From Flavobacteriaceae bacterium (GTDB lineage: Bacteria; Bacteroidota; Bacteroidia; Flavobacteriales; Flavobacteriaceae): 5,100 nt of DNA. Made by a program: the position numbers and the translations under genes. The stretch is from the NCBI GenBank assembly GCA_016763715.1, contig JAESTG010000331.1, forward strand, positions 1 to 5,100, given 5' to 3'. Below are positions 1-5,100 of this stretch, piece after piece. Below the pieces are notes generated by a model, which searched no databases, had not been told where the DNA came from, and saw only the letters and a program-made list of their open reading frames with translations. The stretch's first letter is position 1; each line of letters starts with the position of its first letter.

Positions 1-30
1 AAGTGTTTTTACATAAAAATTTGAGGACTT

Positions 31-60
31 GGGCTAACCCTAAACGGGGAGAAACCCTAT
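31..60. promoter_or_regulatory. Leader with GGG/CCC dyads and a repeated AACCCTA, possible operator
   Basis: Two short dyads sit side by side: GGG-CTAA-CCC at 31-40 and GGG-AGAAA(A)-CCC at 47-57. The heptamer AACCCTA occurs at 36-42 and again at 53-59, a 17-bp period. The G/C triplets stand out in an otherwise A/T-rich leader ahead of an operon that encodes its own LuxR-type regulator, so a regulator-binding site is a reasonable inference. The arms are only 3-4 bp, and nothing here proves binding. A terminator is unlikely because the stems are too short. Confidence 0.3.
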
Positions 61-97
61 TTTGAAACAATGGTTTTTCCTTTTTTTGAAAATAATG

Positions 98-128
98 TTG
101 CTAAGAGGCATTGGATTTGCTAATTTGT
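98..128 (+). promoter_or_regulatory. Weak candidate promoter for the signalling operon
   Basis: A TTG at 98-100 is followed after 20 bp by TAATTTGT at 121-128, which resembles the Bacteroidota -33 TTG / -7 TAnnTTTG arrangement but matches the -7 box at only about 6 of 8 positions. A transcript from here would have a leader of roughly 20 nt before the ATG at 155. Another partial -7 match, TAATGTTG at 93-100, has no well-spaced -33 element. The rest of 1-154 shows no coding sequence. Confidence 0.2.
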
Positions 129-154
129 AAGTCTATTAATCACAAATTCGAATT

Positions 155-526
155 ATGACAAAACCTAGCGATTGTATTTCAGTAACCGAAGCGAAAGCAT
201 TACAAGCAAATTGGATGGATTCTCACGAGCCAAGCGCATCCAGTTTGGGAGGAGAAGCTCTAAAAGTATGTTCAGTAACCTTTGATATAGATCAACTACA
301 GGAGTATTTAACATATGTTAAAGCAGAATCTAAGAGTCAAGGAATATTAAAACCTGGAATTCGAGTGTATTTTGCAGCATATAATAGTGGAATTGATGCG
401 GAAGCAGCTGGTTCAACTACGGTTTTTTTCTGTCCATCAGAAAGTGACAGCGGAAACTCGGCAAACAATTACAATATTGATGCTTTGAATAAAGGGCAAA
501 ATGGATGGCCTCCAGGCGCATATTAA
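155..526 (+). CDS. Small conserved-looking soluble protein of unknown function, first gene of the signalling operon
   Basis: This 123-residue protein has no signal peptide, membrane segment or enzyme motif that I recognise, so it is probably cytoplasmic. Visible landmarks are an N-terminal VTEAKALQANW helix (about residues 10-20), an amphipathic segment ending in QEYLTYVKAES (about 49-59), a G-IRVYFAAYNSG strand block (about 68-79), a TTVFFCPSES strand (about 88-97), and a C-terminal block IDALNKGQNGWPP (about 108-120). From memory, similar blocks (EAKxLQ, YVKAE, GIRVYFGAY, GxPP) occur in small uncharacterised Bacteroidota proteins. I cannot confirm this by search. The ATG at 155 follows an A/T-rich stretch without a Shine-Dalgarno sequence, as usual in this phylum. 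The next gene begins 5 bp after the stop, which suggests a role tied to the membrane protein and kinase downstream. Confidence 0.8.
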   Translation: MTKPSDCISVTEAKALQANWMDSHEPSASSLGGEALKVCSVTFDIDQLQEYLTYVKAESKSQGILKPGIRVYFAAYNSGIDAEAAGSTTVFFCPSESDSGNSANNYNIDALNKGQNGWPPGAY

Positions 527-531
527 TTTAG

Positions 532-1035
532 GTGGACTATTTATACGATTATATAATATTTACACTTCCTATTAATTTAGTGGAAATATTGGCGGCAATA
601 GCTGGGACTATATTTTTAAGGAAAGTTCCTGCGAGTGATTTGGCAACTAAATATTTTGTTTGGTTTTTATGGCTTACTGTCGTTTTGGAAACCATAGGTT
701 GTTATGCACCACTTGGACATTTTGAGGGCTATAACTTTTTTTCTTTTTTGAAGGATACTCCTTTTCAAAACAATAAATGGTTATATAATTTCTATTCTTT
801 AGTTTCAGCTGTTTTTTTCACTCTTTATTTTAGACAATTTATAAAAAGTAGGATACAACGGTTAATTTTAAAGATTTTAATAGTATTTTTTATTGTCAGC
901 TCAGTTGTTAATTTGGCTGTTACTGGGGTGCTTTTTACTGAAGATTCAAAATATGTAAACTTATTGGGGACATTTCTTATATTTTTCTCTATTACACTTT
1001 TCTATTTTGAATTATTGAGAAGCGATTTTTGTTAA
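532..1035 (+). CDS. Multi-pass membrane protein, N-terminal part (five helices), frameshifted at its end
   Basis: The reading frame encodes 167 residues that are almost entirely hydrophobic helices: about residues 12-29, 41-61, 85-100, 111-134 and 143-162. It is an inner-membrane protein with no catalytic motif. A TAG lies directly upstream in frame, and no in-frame ATG exists, so the GTG at 532, 5 bp after the preceding stop, is the natural start. The frame ends with ELLRSDFC and a TAA. The -1 frame continues without a break as LLNIKRYLPLYISIGVL, which gives two further helices. The two pieces together make a 239-residue, seven-helix protein, and such proteins sit beside kinases of this kind in Flavobacteriaceae (recollection, not searched). 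I therefore read this as the 5' part of one gene broken by a 1-nt indel. A real five-helix protein is the less likely alternative. Confidence 0.75.
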   Translation: MDYLYDYIIFTLPINLVEILAAIAGTIFLRKVPASDLATKYFVWFLWLTVVLETIGCYAPLGHFEGYNFFSFLKDTPFQNNKWLYNFYSLVSAVFFTLYFRQFIKSRIQRLILKILIVFFIVSSVVNLAVTGVLFTEDSKYVNLLGTFLIFFSITLFYFELLRSDFC

Positions 1036-1036
1036 A
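1024..1036 (+). other. Apparent frameshift site in the seven-helix membrane protein gene
   Basis: The upstream frame reads GAT TTT TGT TAA here. A five-T run at 1026-1030 lies at the junction. One additional T would give GAT TTT TTG TTA AAC and join the two hydrophobic reading frames without a stop. The heptamer T TTT TGT is not a standard X XXY YYZ slippery site, because the A-site codon would not re-pair well. An indel, either natural or a sequencing artefact, is therefore favoured over programmed slippage. Confidence 0.65.
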
Positions 1037-1250
1037 CATTAAACGATACCTACCACTCTATATATCTATTGGCGTATTGGTGTTTTCACTATGTATAACT
1101 CCATTGTCCATATTTTCTGATTATTTTAATTCTGATAACAATGAGTTTGTTAAATTACAGTCACATTTAATACTATATTCGAATTTGTTTATGTATTCTT
1201 TTTTTATAATTGGTTTCTATATATGCTCGAAGACGAATCAAGACTCTTAA
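1029..1250 (+). CDS. Multi-pass membrane protein, C-terminal part (two helices) in the -1 frame
   Basis: This 73-codon segment encodes a basic start (LLNIKRY), one helix at about residues 9-30, a polar loop rich in D and N (about 31-41), and a second helix at about 46-67 ending in ICSK. It has no ATG near its beginning. The only available start is TTG at 1029, which overlaps the upstream stop in TTGTTAA, so termination-reinitiation is conceivable. The join makes good sense as one protein: helices 6 and 7 follow a short cytoplasmic loop after helix 5 of the upstream part. It overlaps the kinase start by 28 nt, as expected for the natural 3' end of the membrane gene. I consider it the separated tail of the 532 gene, not an independent gene. 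Confidence 0.6.
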   Translation: MLNIKRYLPLYISIGVLVFSLCITPLSIFSDYFNSDNNEFVKLQSHLILYSNLFMYSFFIIGFYICSKTNQDS

Positions 1251-2008
1251 TATTTTATTCCATTGCAACTATCTTTTTTTTGGTAGCTTTTGTAGTGATG
1301 TTTTTTATTGCTTTTCAAAGAAGGAAAAATAAATTTTTAATTGAGCGATTAGAAGCACAGCAGCGGTTTCAAGAGGAACTATCTAATTCACAGTTAGAGA
1401 TACAAGAGCAAACATTCAAAAACATAGCTTGGGAACTCCATGATAATGTTGGACAGCTACTTTCGGTGGCAAATCTCCAACTCAATATGCTTTTGAACAT
1501 TTCTAGAGATGATGTTAAAAATCAAATACAGGAAACTAAAGATGTTATTGTTGCCACAGTAGAAGAAGTAAGATCCCTATCTAAGACGTTGAATACAGAT
1601 GTGATTTTACACAATGGATTGGTGAAATCTGTACAAGTAGAGTTGGAACGGTTTAACCGACTTAATTTTTTGCAAGCCGACTTGAAAATTGAAGGAGATG
1701 AAGATCTACCGATTAAAAATGAGGATGAGATTATCATTTTTAGAATCTTGCAAGAGTTTTTCTCTAATGTAATTAAACACGCTAGGGCAAATAAATTATT
1801 TGTACATTTATTTTATAAGGAAGAAACACTTGAAATTATGGTAATTGAAGATGGAGTTGGTTTTAATACCTCTCAGAAAAGCCATAGTTCAGGGCTTCGA
1901 AATATGAATGGTAGAGCCAAACTTCTAGGAGCCAAGTTTGATTTACAATCAACTGAAGGACAGGGTTCAACATTACAACTTATCTACCCATACACACTAC
2001 ATGACTGA
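1223..2008 (+). CDS. Sensor histidine kinase, HisKA_3/NarX-DegS class, without an input domain
   Basis: This 261-residue kinase autophosphorylates on histidine and passes the phosphate to its response regulator. It has one membrane helix (about residues 9-31), a basic stop (RRKNK), then a coiled coil (about 38-66). The HisKA_3 box ELHDNVGQ carries the phospho-acceptor His73 and the HDxxxQ pattern (H73, D74, Q78), which in this class also supports phosphatase activity. The HATPase_c domain is complete: N box QEFFSNVIKHA (177-187, N182), G1 DGVGF (210-214), GLRNM (224-228), and GQGST (246-250). There is no periplasmic loop and no PAS, GAF or TPR domain, so sensing probably comes from a partner, plausibly the multi-helix protein upstream. 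The ATG at 1223 lacks a Shine-Dalgarno sequence and lies inside the preceding frame, implying translational coupling. It overlaps the regulator gene by 8 nt. Confidence 0.93.
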   Translation: MLEDESRLLIFYSIATIFFLVAFVVMFFIAFQRRKNKFLIERLEAQQRFQEELSNSQLEIQEQTFKNIAWELHDNVGQLLSVANLQLNMLLNISRDDVKNQIQETKDVIVATVEEVRSLSKTLNTDVILHNGLVKSVQVELERFNRLNFLQADLKIEGDEDLPIKNEDEIIIFRILQEFFSNVIKHARANKLFVHLFYKEETLEIMVIEDGVGFNTSQKSHSSGLRNMNGRAKLLGAKFDLQSTEGQGSTLQLIYPYTLHD

Positions 2009-2654
2009 CAAAAAAAAACATACACTAGCCATTGTTGACGACCATCTGTTATTCGGAAGTTCTCTTGAAAAACTAATTAATACTTTTGATGATTTTTCAG
2101 TATTATTTATGGCACGTATTGGTGTTGAACTGCAAAAGGAATTAGCATTGCAAAGTTCATTTCCTGACATTATATTACTGGATTATAATATGCCAGTAAT
2201 GAATGGGTATGAAACGGTAAAATGGCTTACTAAAAATCATCCTAAAATTAAAGTATTGGCCTTATCTGTTGAGGATAATGAAAAGATTATACTTAAAATG
2301 ATTAGGGAAGGAGCTAAAGGTTATTTTCTAAAGGATATCCATCCAGATGATTTAAAGGATGCTCTTCAAATTGTGATGGAGAAAGGCTATTATTATTCCG
2401 AAACGGTTACTGCCTCTATGGTGAAAGCACTTCATCCAAGCAGTAGAGATGTGCCGTTTAAGTTAAAAGTAAATGAACTTACCTTTCTACAACTTGCATG
2501 TTCAGAAATGACTTATAAGGAAATTGCCGATGTGATGAACCTTAGCCCAAAAACCATTGATGGATATCGTCAGGAGTTATTTAACAAATTACGAATTAAA
2601 AATAGGGTAGGATTGGTTATTTATGCTCTGAAAAACAACTTGATTGAACTTTAA
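2001..2654 (+). CDS. Two-component response regulator, NarL/LuxR family
   Basis: The product is a 217-residue DNA-binding regulator. The receiver domain (about residues 6-122) has the acidic pair D13-D14, the phospho-acceptor D61 in LLDYNMPVMNG, S89 at the switch position, and K111 in FLKD, so it should be activated by phosphorylation. A LuxR-type helix-turn-helix follows (about 156-215), with TYKEIADVMNLSPKTIDGYR containing the turn and recognition helix. The ATG at 2001 is chosen because it overlaps the kinase stop (ATGACTGA) and puts the first strand HTLAIVDD close to the N terminus. The frame is open another 21 codons upstream, but that part is kinase sequence. Codons 4-6 form a run of nine A bases. 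The kinase overlap makes this its cognate partner. Target genes are not visible, though the dyads at 31-60 are candidates for self-regulation. Confidence 0.93.
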   Translation: MTDKKKHTLAIVDDHLLFGSSLEKLINTFDDFSVLFMARIGVELQKELALQSSFPDIILLDYNMPVMNGYETVKWLTKNHPKIKVLALSVEDNEKIILKMIREGAKGYFLKDIHPDDLKDALQIVMEKGYYYSETVTASMVKALHPSSRDVPFKLKVNELTFLQLACSEMTYKEIADVMNLSPKTIDGYRQELFNKLRIKNRVGLVIYALKNNLIEL

Positions 2655-3358
2655 TTAGCAGCTGTCCAAATTACTTCTTTTGGGGTTGGAGCAATAATGG
2701 TGATGGGTTCTTTCTTCACGGGATGTACAAAACAGAGTTTTCTGGAATGCAAATGAATACTTCCATCCCTATTACTTCGATTAAACCCATATTTTAAATC
2801 TCCTATAATTGGACATCCAATAGCCGTAAGTTGCGCACGTATTTGATGGTGTCTGCCTGTTTCTAAAGCAACTTCAAGGACATAATAATTGGTTATTTTT
2901 TTTAGAATCTTATAGCTCAACACTGCTTTTTTACTTTCTGTCACTTCCTTGTTATGAGCGTAAGATTTATTTTGCTTTTGGTTGCGCTTTAAATAATGTA
3001 CTAATGTTTCAGAATCTTTCTGAGGCTTATTTTTTACAACTGCCCAATAGGTTTTTTCGGTTTGTCGTTCAGAGAATAGTTTATTAAGTCGAGTCAATGC
3101 TTTACTTGTTCTGGCAAAAACGACAATACCGCTAGTAGGTCTATCCAGCCGATGAACAACACCTAAAAATACAGATCCAGGTTTTTGGTATTTGATAGCT
3201 ATATATTCCTTTACTATTTCAGAAAGTGGAGTATCCCCTGTAATATCACCTTGTACAATATCTCCAGGACGTTTGTTGACAATCAAAAGATGATTATCCT
3301 CAAATAAGACCTGTAAATTCTCAGGAGTACTAATTATTTTTTCTAAATTTCCTCCCAC
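2651..3358 (-). CDS. RluA-family RNA pseudouridine synthase
   Basis: This 235-residue protein should isomerise specific uridines in rRNA or tRNA to pseudouridine. The catalytic block HRLDRPTSG (residues 69-77) includes the essential Asp72. The KRPGDIVQGD segment (29-38), TGRHHQIRAQL (167-177) and GDLKYG (186-191) are further family landmarks. No N-terminal S4 domain is present, so it is a short, single-domain member. The RNA target cannot be assigned from sequence. No ATG is available: the GTG at 3358 is the best start, yet a strong GGAGG lies just inside the coding frame (codons 2-3), so the true start could be a few codons further in at an unusual codon. The gene follows panB by 33 bp in the same frame, probably one transcript. 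Its stop overlaps the response regulator's stop on the other strand by 4 nt. Confidence 0.9.
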   Translation of the reverse strand: MGGNLEKIISTPENLQVLFEDNHLLIVNKRPGDIVQGDITGDTPLSEIVKEYIAIKYQKPGSVFLGVVHRLDRPTSGIVVFARTSKALTRLNKLFSERQTEKTYWAVVKNKPQKDSETLVHYLKRNQKQNKSYAHNKEVTESKKAVLSYKILKKITNYYVLEVALETGRHHQIRAQLTAIGCPIIGDLKYGFNRSNRDGSIHLHSRKLCFVHPVKKEPITIIAPTPKEVIWTAAN

Positions 3359-3391
3359 TGCGCGGTGTCTATTAAATATGATTTGGGTTAC

Positions 3392-4210
3392 TTAATATTG
3401 TTCTTTCTCATTAGGGAAATCACCCTTTTTAACATCGTCAATATAATTGCTGAATGCATTGGTCATTTCAGAAAATAGATCTAAGTATCGACGTAAAAAT
3501 CGAGGATTGAATTCATAAGTCATTCCTATCATATCATGAGTTACTAATACTTGCCCATCAACACCGCCACCGGCTCCAATTCCAATAATAGGAATTGTTA
3601 AGCTTTTGGCTACTTCTTCTGCAAGTTTCGCTGGCACTTTTTCAAGAACTATGGCGAAACATCCGGCTTTTTCAAGCAGTTGCGCATCTTCTTTTAATTT
3701 TTCAGCTTCCTCCTCTTCCTTGGCACGAACGGTATATGTTCCAAATTTATAAATGGATTGAGGAGTAAGCCCAAGGTGTCCCATAACGGGAATTCCAGCG
3801 TTCAGAATACGTTTTACCGACTCTTTAATTTCTCTCCCACCTTCTACCTTTACAGCATGGGCACCACTTTCTTTCATAATTCGTATGGCAGAACGGAGCG
3901 CCTCCTTAGGGTCACTTTGATAGCTACCAAAAGGGATGTCTACTACGACTAAACTGCGTTCTATACCCCGAACTACAGAAGACGCATGATAAATCATCTG
4001 ATCCAGCGTAATGGGTAAGGTCGTTTCATGTCCCGCCATCACATTGGAGGCCGAATCACCTACCAACATAACGTCAATGCCAGATTGGTCCAAGATTTTG
4101 GCCATGGTATAGTCGTATGCAGTTAACATGGCTATTTTTTCACCATTTTTTTTCATATCCACCAACGTTTTAGTGGTGATACGCTTGTATTCTTTTTTTG
4201 CTATTGACAT
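3392..4210 (-). CDS. panB: 3-methyl-2-oxobutanoate hydroxymethyltransferase (ketopantoate hydroxymethyltransferase)
   Basis: PanB transfers a hydroxymethyl group from 5,10-methylenetetrahydrofolate to 2-oxoisovalerate to make ketopantoate, the first committed step to pantothenate and CoA. It acts in the cytoplasm as a TIM-barrel enzyme. The 272-residue length is normal. Visible signatures are [14 protein letters not shown] (28-41), [15 protein letters not shown] (50-64) with metal ligand D52, [10 protein letters not shown] (89-98) with D91, HAVKVEGG (118-125) with K121 and E123, [12 protein letters not shown] (141-152), the catalytic-glutamate segment IVLEKVP (187-193, E190), and [16 protein letters not shown] (208-223). 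The ATG at 4210 is preceded by TAGGTAAACT, a weak ribosome site. It heads a probable two-gene transcript with the RluA-type gene and is divergent from the secreted NTF2-like gene. No other pantothenate gene lies in this window. Confidence 0.97.
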   Translation of the reverse strand: MSIAKKEYKRITTKTLVDMKKNGEKIAMLTAYDYTMAKILDQSGIDVMLVGDSASNVMAGHETTLPITLDQMIYHASSVVRGIERSLVVVDIPFGSYQSDPKEALRSAIRIMKESGAHAVKVEGGREIKESVKRILNAGIPVMGHLGLTPQSIYKFGTYTVRAKEEEEAEKLKEDAQLLEKAGCFAIVLEKVPAKLAEEVAKSLTIPIIGIGAGGGVDGQVLVTHDMIGMTYEFNPRFLRRYLDLFSEMTNAFSNYIDDVKKGDFPNEKEQY

Positions 4211-4230
4211 AGTTTACCTAAATTACCGTG

Positions 4231-4259
4231 TAAAAATAGTAATTTTGAATTCAATCAAA
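4231..4259 (-). promoter_or_regulatory. Promoter-like element for panB
   Basis: Read on the minus strand, TTTG (4259-4256) is followed by 17 bp and then TATTTTTA (4238-4231), which matches the Bacteroidota TTTG / TAnnTTTG pattern at 7 of 8 positions in the -7 box with acceptable spacing. It would leave about 15 nt of leader before the panB ATG at 4210. It overlaps the plus-strand element at 4240-4247. Confidence 0.5.
4240..4247 (+). promoter_or_regulatory. -7 box (TAATTTTG) for the secreted NTF2-like gene
   Basis: TAATTTTG is a perfect match to the TAnnTTTG -7 consensus of Bacteroidota and lies 21 bp before the ATG at 4269. The -33 side is poor: TTTA at 4213-4216 is the nearest partial match. 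It falls within the spacer of the opposing panB promoter, so the two could not easily be occupied together. Confidence 0.45.
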
Positions 4260-4268
4260 AGCGAAATC

Positions 4269-4733
4269 ATGATGAAGTCATTTCTATTATTTTACTGTTT
4301 TTTATTTACCGTTGGGTGTTTTGCACAGGAAAAATTCACTGAAGCGGATGCTCGTCAAGTTATCGACACCTTTTTTGAAGGGTTCCATAAAGGAGATACC
4401 GTTCAAATGCGATCTGTTTTAGCTCCTGTAGTAGGTATGCAAAGTGTTCATTCTAGTAAAGATGGGAAACATTTTGTGAGCGATTCGAAGATGGATGAAT
4501 TTATTTTAGCTATTGCAAACCGACCAGAAACTGATAAATGGGAGGAACGTTTATTGGATTATAGAGTGCAAATTGATGGAAATTTGGCACATGTTTGGAC
4601 TCCTTATGAATTCTGGTTTAATGGTAATTTTAGTCACTGTGGAGCCAATGCTTTTACGCTAGCTAAGATGGATGATGGTTGGAAAATTATTCATTTAATT
4701 GATTCGAGACGAAAAAACAGTTGTGGTAAGTAG
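4269..4733 (+). CDS. Secreted NTF2-like protein, putative lumazine-binding type
   Basis: This 154-residue protein begins with a Sec signal peptide: MMK, a hydrophobic core at about residues 5-16, and a likely signal peptidase I cut after CFA (residue 19, before QEKF). It is therefore expected in the periplasm or outside the cell. The mature part looks like a single NTF2-like alpha+beta fold: ARQVIDTFFEGFHKGD (28-43), a central region to WEERLLDYRVQIDGNLAHVWTPYEFWFNG, then FSHCGANAFTLAKMDDGWKIIHLIDSRRKNSC. The HCG.N.F...K...GWKI....D.RR motif is characteristic of small proteins labelled putative lumazine-binding (NTF2 superfamily); no ligand or reaction is known. Cys124 and Cys152 could form a disulfide. 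The start is one of the tandem ATGs at 4269/4272, since the open frame upstream runs inside panB on the other strand. The stop lies 4 bp from the convergent serine lyase stop. Confidence 0.87.
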   Translation: MMKSFLLFYCFLFTVGCFAQEKFTEADARQVIDTFFEGFHKGDTVQMRSVLAPVVGMQSVHSSKDGKHFVSDSKMDEFILAIANRPETDKWEERLLDYRVQIDGNLAHVWTPYEFWFNGNFSHCGANAFTLAKMDDGWKIIHLIDSRRKNSCGK

Positions 4734-4737
4734 TCTA

Positions 4738-5100
4738 TTAGCAATCACTCATAAACACTTGTACTGCCAACCCTCCTTCGCTGGTCTCCTTATATTTTGA
4801 AGCCATGTCTTTTGCGGTTTCCCACATGGTGTCAATTACCTTGTCAAGAGGGATTTTAACATTTTCAGGATTTAAATCTAATGCCATTTCACAAGCATTA
4901 ATAGCTTTGATAGCCCCCATAGCATTGCGTTCAATACATGGAATTTGCACCAATCCTGCAATTGGGTCGCAGGTAAGTCCAAGGTGATGCTCCATAGCTA
5001 TTTCAGCGGCTATAAGTACTTGTTCTGGGGTTCCGCCCATTAATTCGGTGAGAGCACCTGCAGCCATTGCGGAGGATACACCAATTTCAGCTTGGCATCC
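4738..5100 (-). CDS. L-serine ammonia-lyase (iron-sulfur type), C-terminal part, 5' end beyond the window
   Basis: The last 120 codons of an L-serine dehydratase are present; the frame is open through the right edge. The enzyme deaminates L-serine to pyruvate and ammonia using an oxygen-sensitive [4Fe-4S] cluster in the cytoplasm. The visible fragment starts [17 protein letters not shown] and continues with [23 protein letters not shown] and [13 protein letters not shown], all standard for the alpha-type domain. Counting within the fragment, Cys2, Cys44 and Cys55 are spaced as expected for the three cluster ligands. The final residue, Cys120, corresponds to the C-terminal tail cysteine that in the characterised Legionella enzyme acts as the fourth ligand in the resting state. 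The catalytic C-terminal domain is therefore intact. Whether it is a single-chain enzyme (sdaA-like) or has a separate beta subunit cannot be seen. Confidence 0.95.
   Translation of the reverse strand, partial: GCQAEIGVSSAMAAGALTELMGGTPEQVLIAAEIAMEHHLGLTCDPIAGLVQIPCIERNAMGAIKAINACEMALDLNPENVKIPLDKVIDTMWETAKDMASKYKETSEGGLAVQVFMSDC

Noticed and set aside
46..64. Rho-independent terminator (GGGG..CCC followed by TATTTT)
   Set aside because: The stem is only 3-4 bp and the T run is interrupted, too weak for an intrinsic terminator.
1024..1036. Programmed -1 ribosomal frameshift in the membrane protein gene
   Set aside because: The heptamer T TTT TGT is not a standard slippery site, no strong downstream hairpin is evident, and a simple indel in a T run explains the pattern better; not excluded.
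1522..1737. Minus-strand open frame of 71 codons within the kinase gene
   Set aside because: Lies wholly opposite the kinase dimerisation/HATPase region, has low-complexity serine-rich sequence and no recognisable domain; it is a shadow of the real gene.
1938..2000. Upstream extension of the response regulator frame
   Set aside because: These 21 codons lie in the kinase C terminus and precede the natural start at 2001; receiver domains begin within about ten residues of the N terminus.
3758..3952. Plus-strand open frame of 64 codons opposite panB
   Set aside because: Overlaps the strongly conserved core of panB and has no independent support.
4128..4268. Upstream extension of the secreted NTF2-like protein
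   Set aside because: It lies partly opposite panB and would bury a typical signal peptide that starts at the tandem ATGs at 4269/4272.
4305..4330. Lipobox (TVGC) making the NTF2-like protein a lipoprotein
   Set aside because: Position -3 is Thr instead of Leu/Val/Ile, and a good signal peptidase I site (CFA before Q) follows three residues later; secretion as a soluble protein is more likely.
4805..4987. Plus-strand open frame of 60 codons opposite the serine ammonia-lyase
   Set aside because: Overlaps conserved cluster-binding segments of the lyase on the other strand; a shadow frame.

Overview
The window looks like chromosomal DNA from a Bacteroidota bacterium, most likely a marine-type Flavobacteriaceae. 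The evidence is low GC, A/T-rich translation starts with weak or no Shine-Dalgarno sequences, promoter-like elements of the TTTG-N17-TAnnTTTG type, and protein styles typical of the group: a HisKA_3 kinase paired with a NarL/LuxR regulator, a signal peptide ending in FAQ, and panB next to an RluA-type gene. No rRNA, tRNA, CRISPR, insertion sequence or phage gene was found.

Left part (1-2654, + strand): a 154-bp leader with GGG/CCC dyads precedes a tightly packed apparent operon. It encodes a small soluble protein of unknown function (155-526), a multi-pass membrane protein split in two reading frames by an apparent 1-nt frameshift (532-1035 and 1029-1250), a short histidine kinase with one membrane helix and no input domain (1223-2008), and a LuxR-type response regulator (2001-2654). 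The spacings (5-bp gap, overlaps of 7, 28 and 8 nt) indicate co-translation. The inferred model is that the seven-helix protein and perhaps the small protein supply the sensing that the kinase lacks. If so, the frameshift may have disabled the input side of the pathway.

Middle part (2651-4210, - strand): panB (ketopantoate hydroxymethyltransferase, pantothenate/CoA synthesis) is followed after 33 bp by an RluA-family pseudouridine synthase. The latter converges on the response regulator and overlaps it by 4 nt (TTAA).

Right part (4211-5100): a 58-bp divergent intergenic region carries overlapping promoter-like elements for panB (-) and for a secreted NTF2/lumazine-binding-like protein (+, 4269-4733). 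That gene converges, with a 4-bp gap, on the 3' end of an iron-sulfur L-serine ammonia-lyase gene that runs off the right edge. These right-hand genes look like ordinary housekeeping genes. The unusual material is the left-hand signalling locus.
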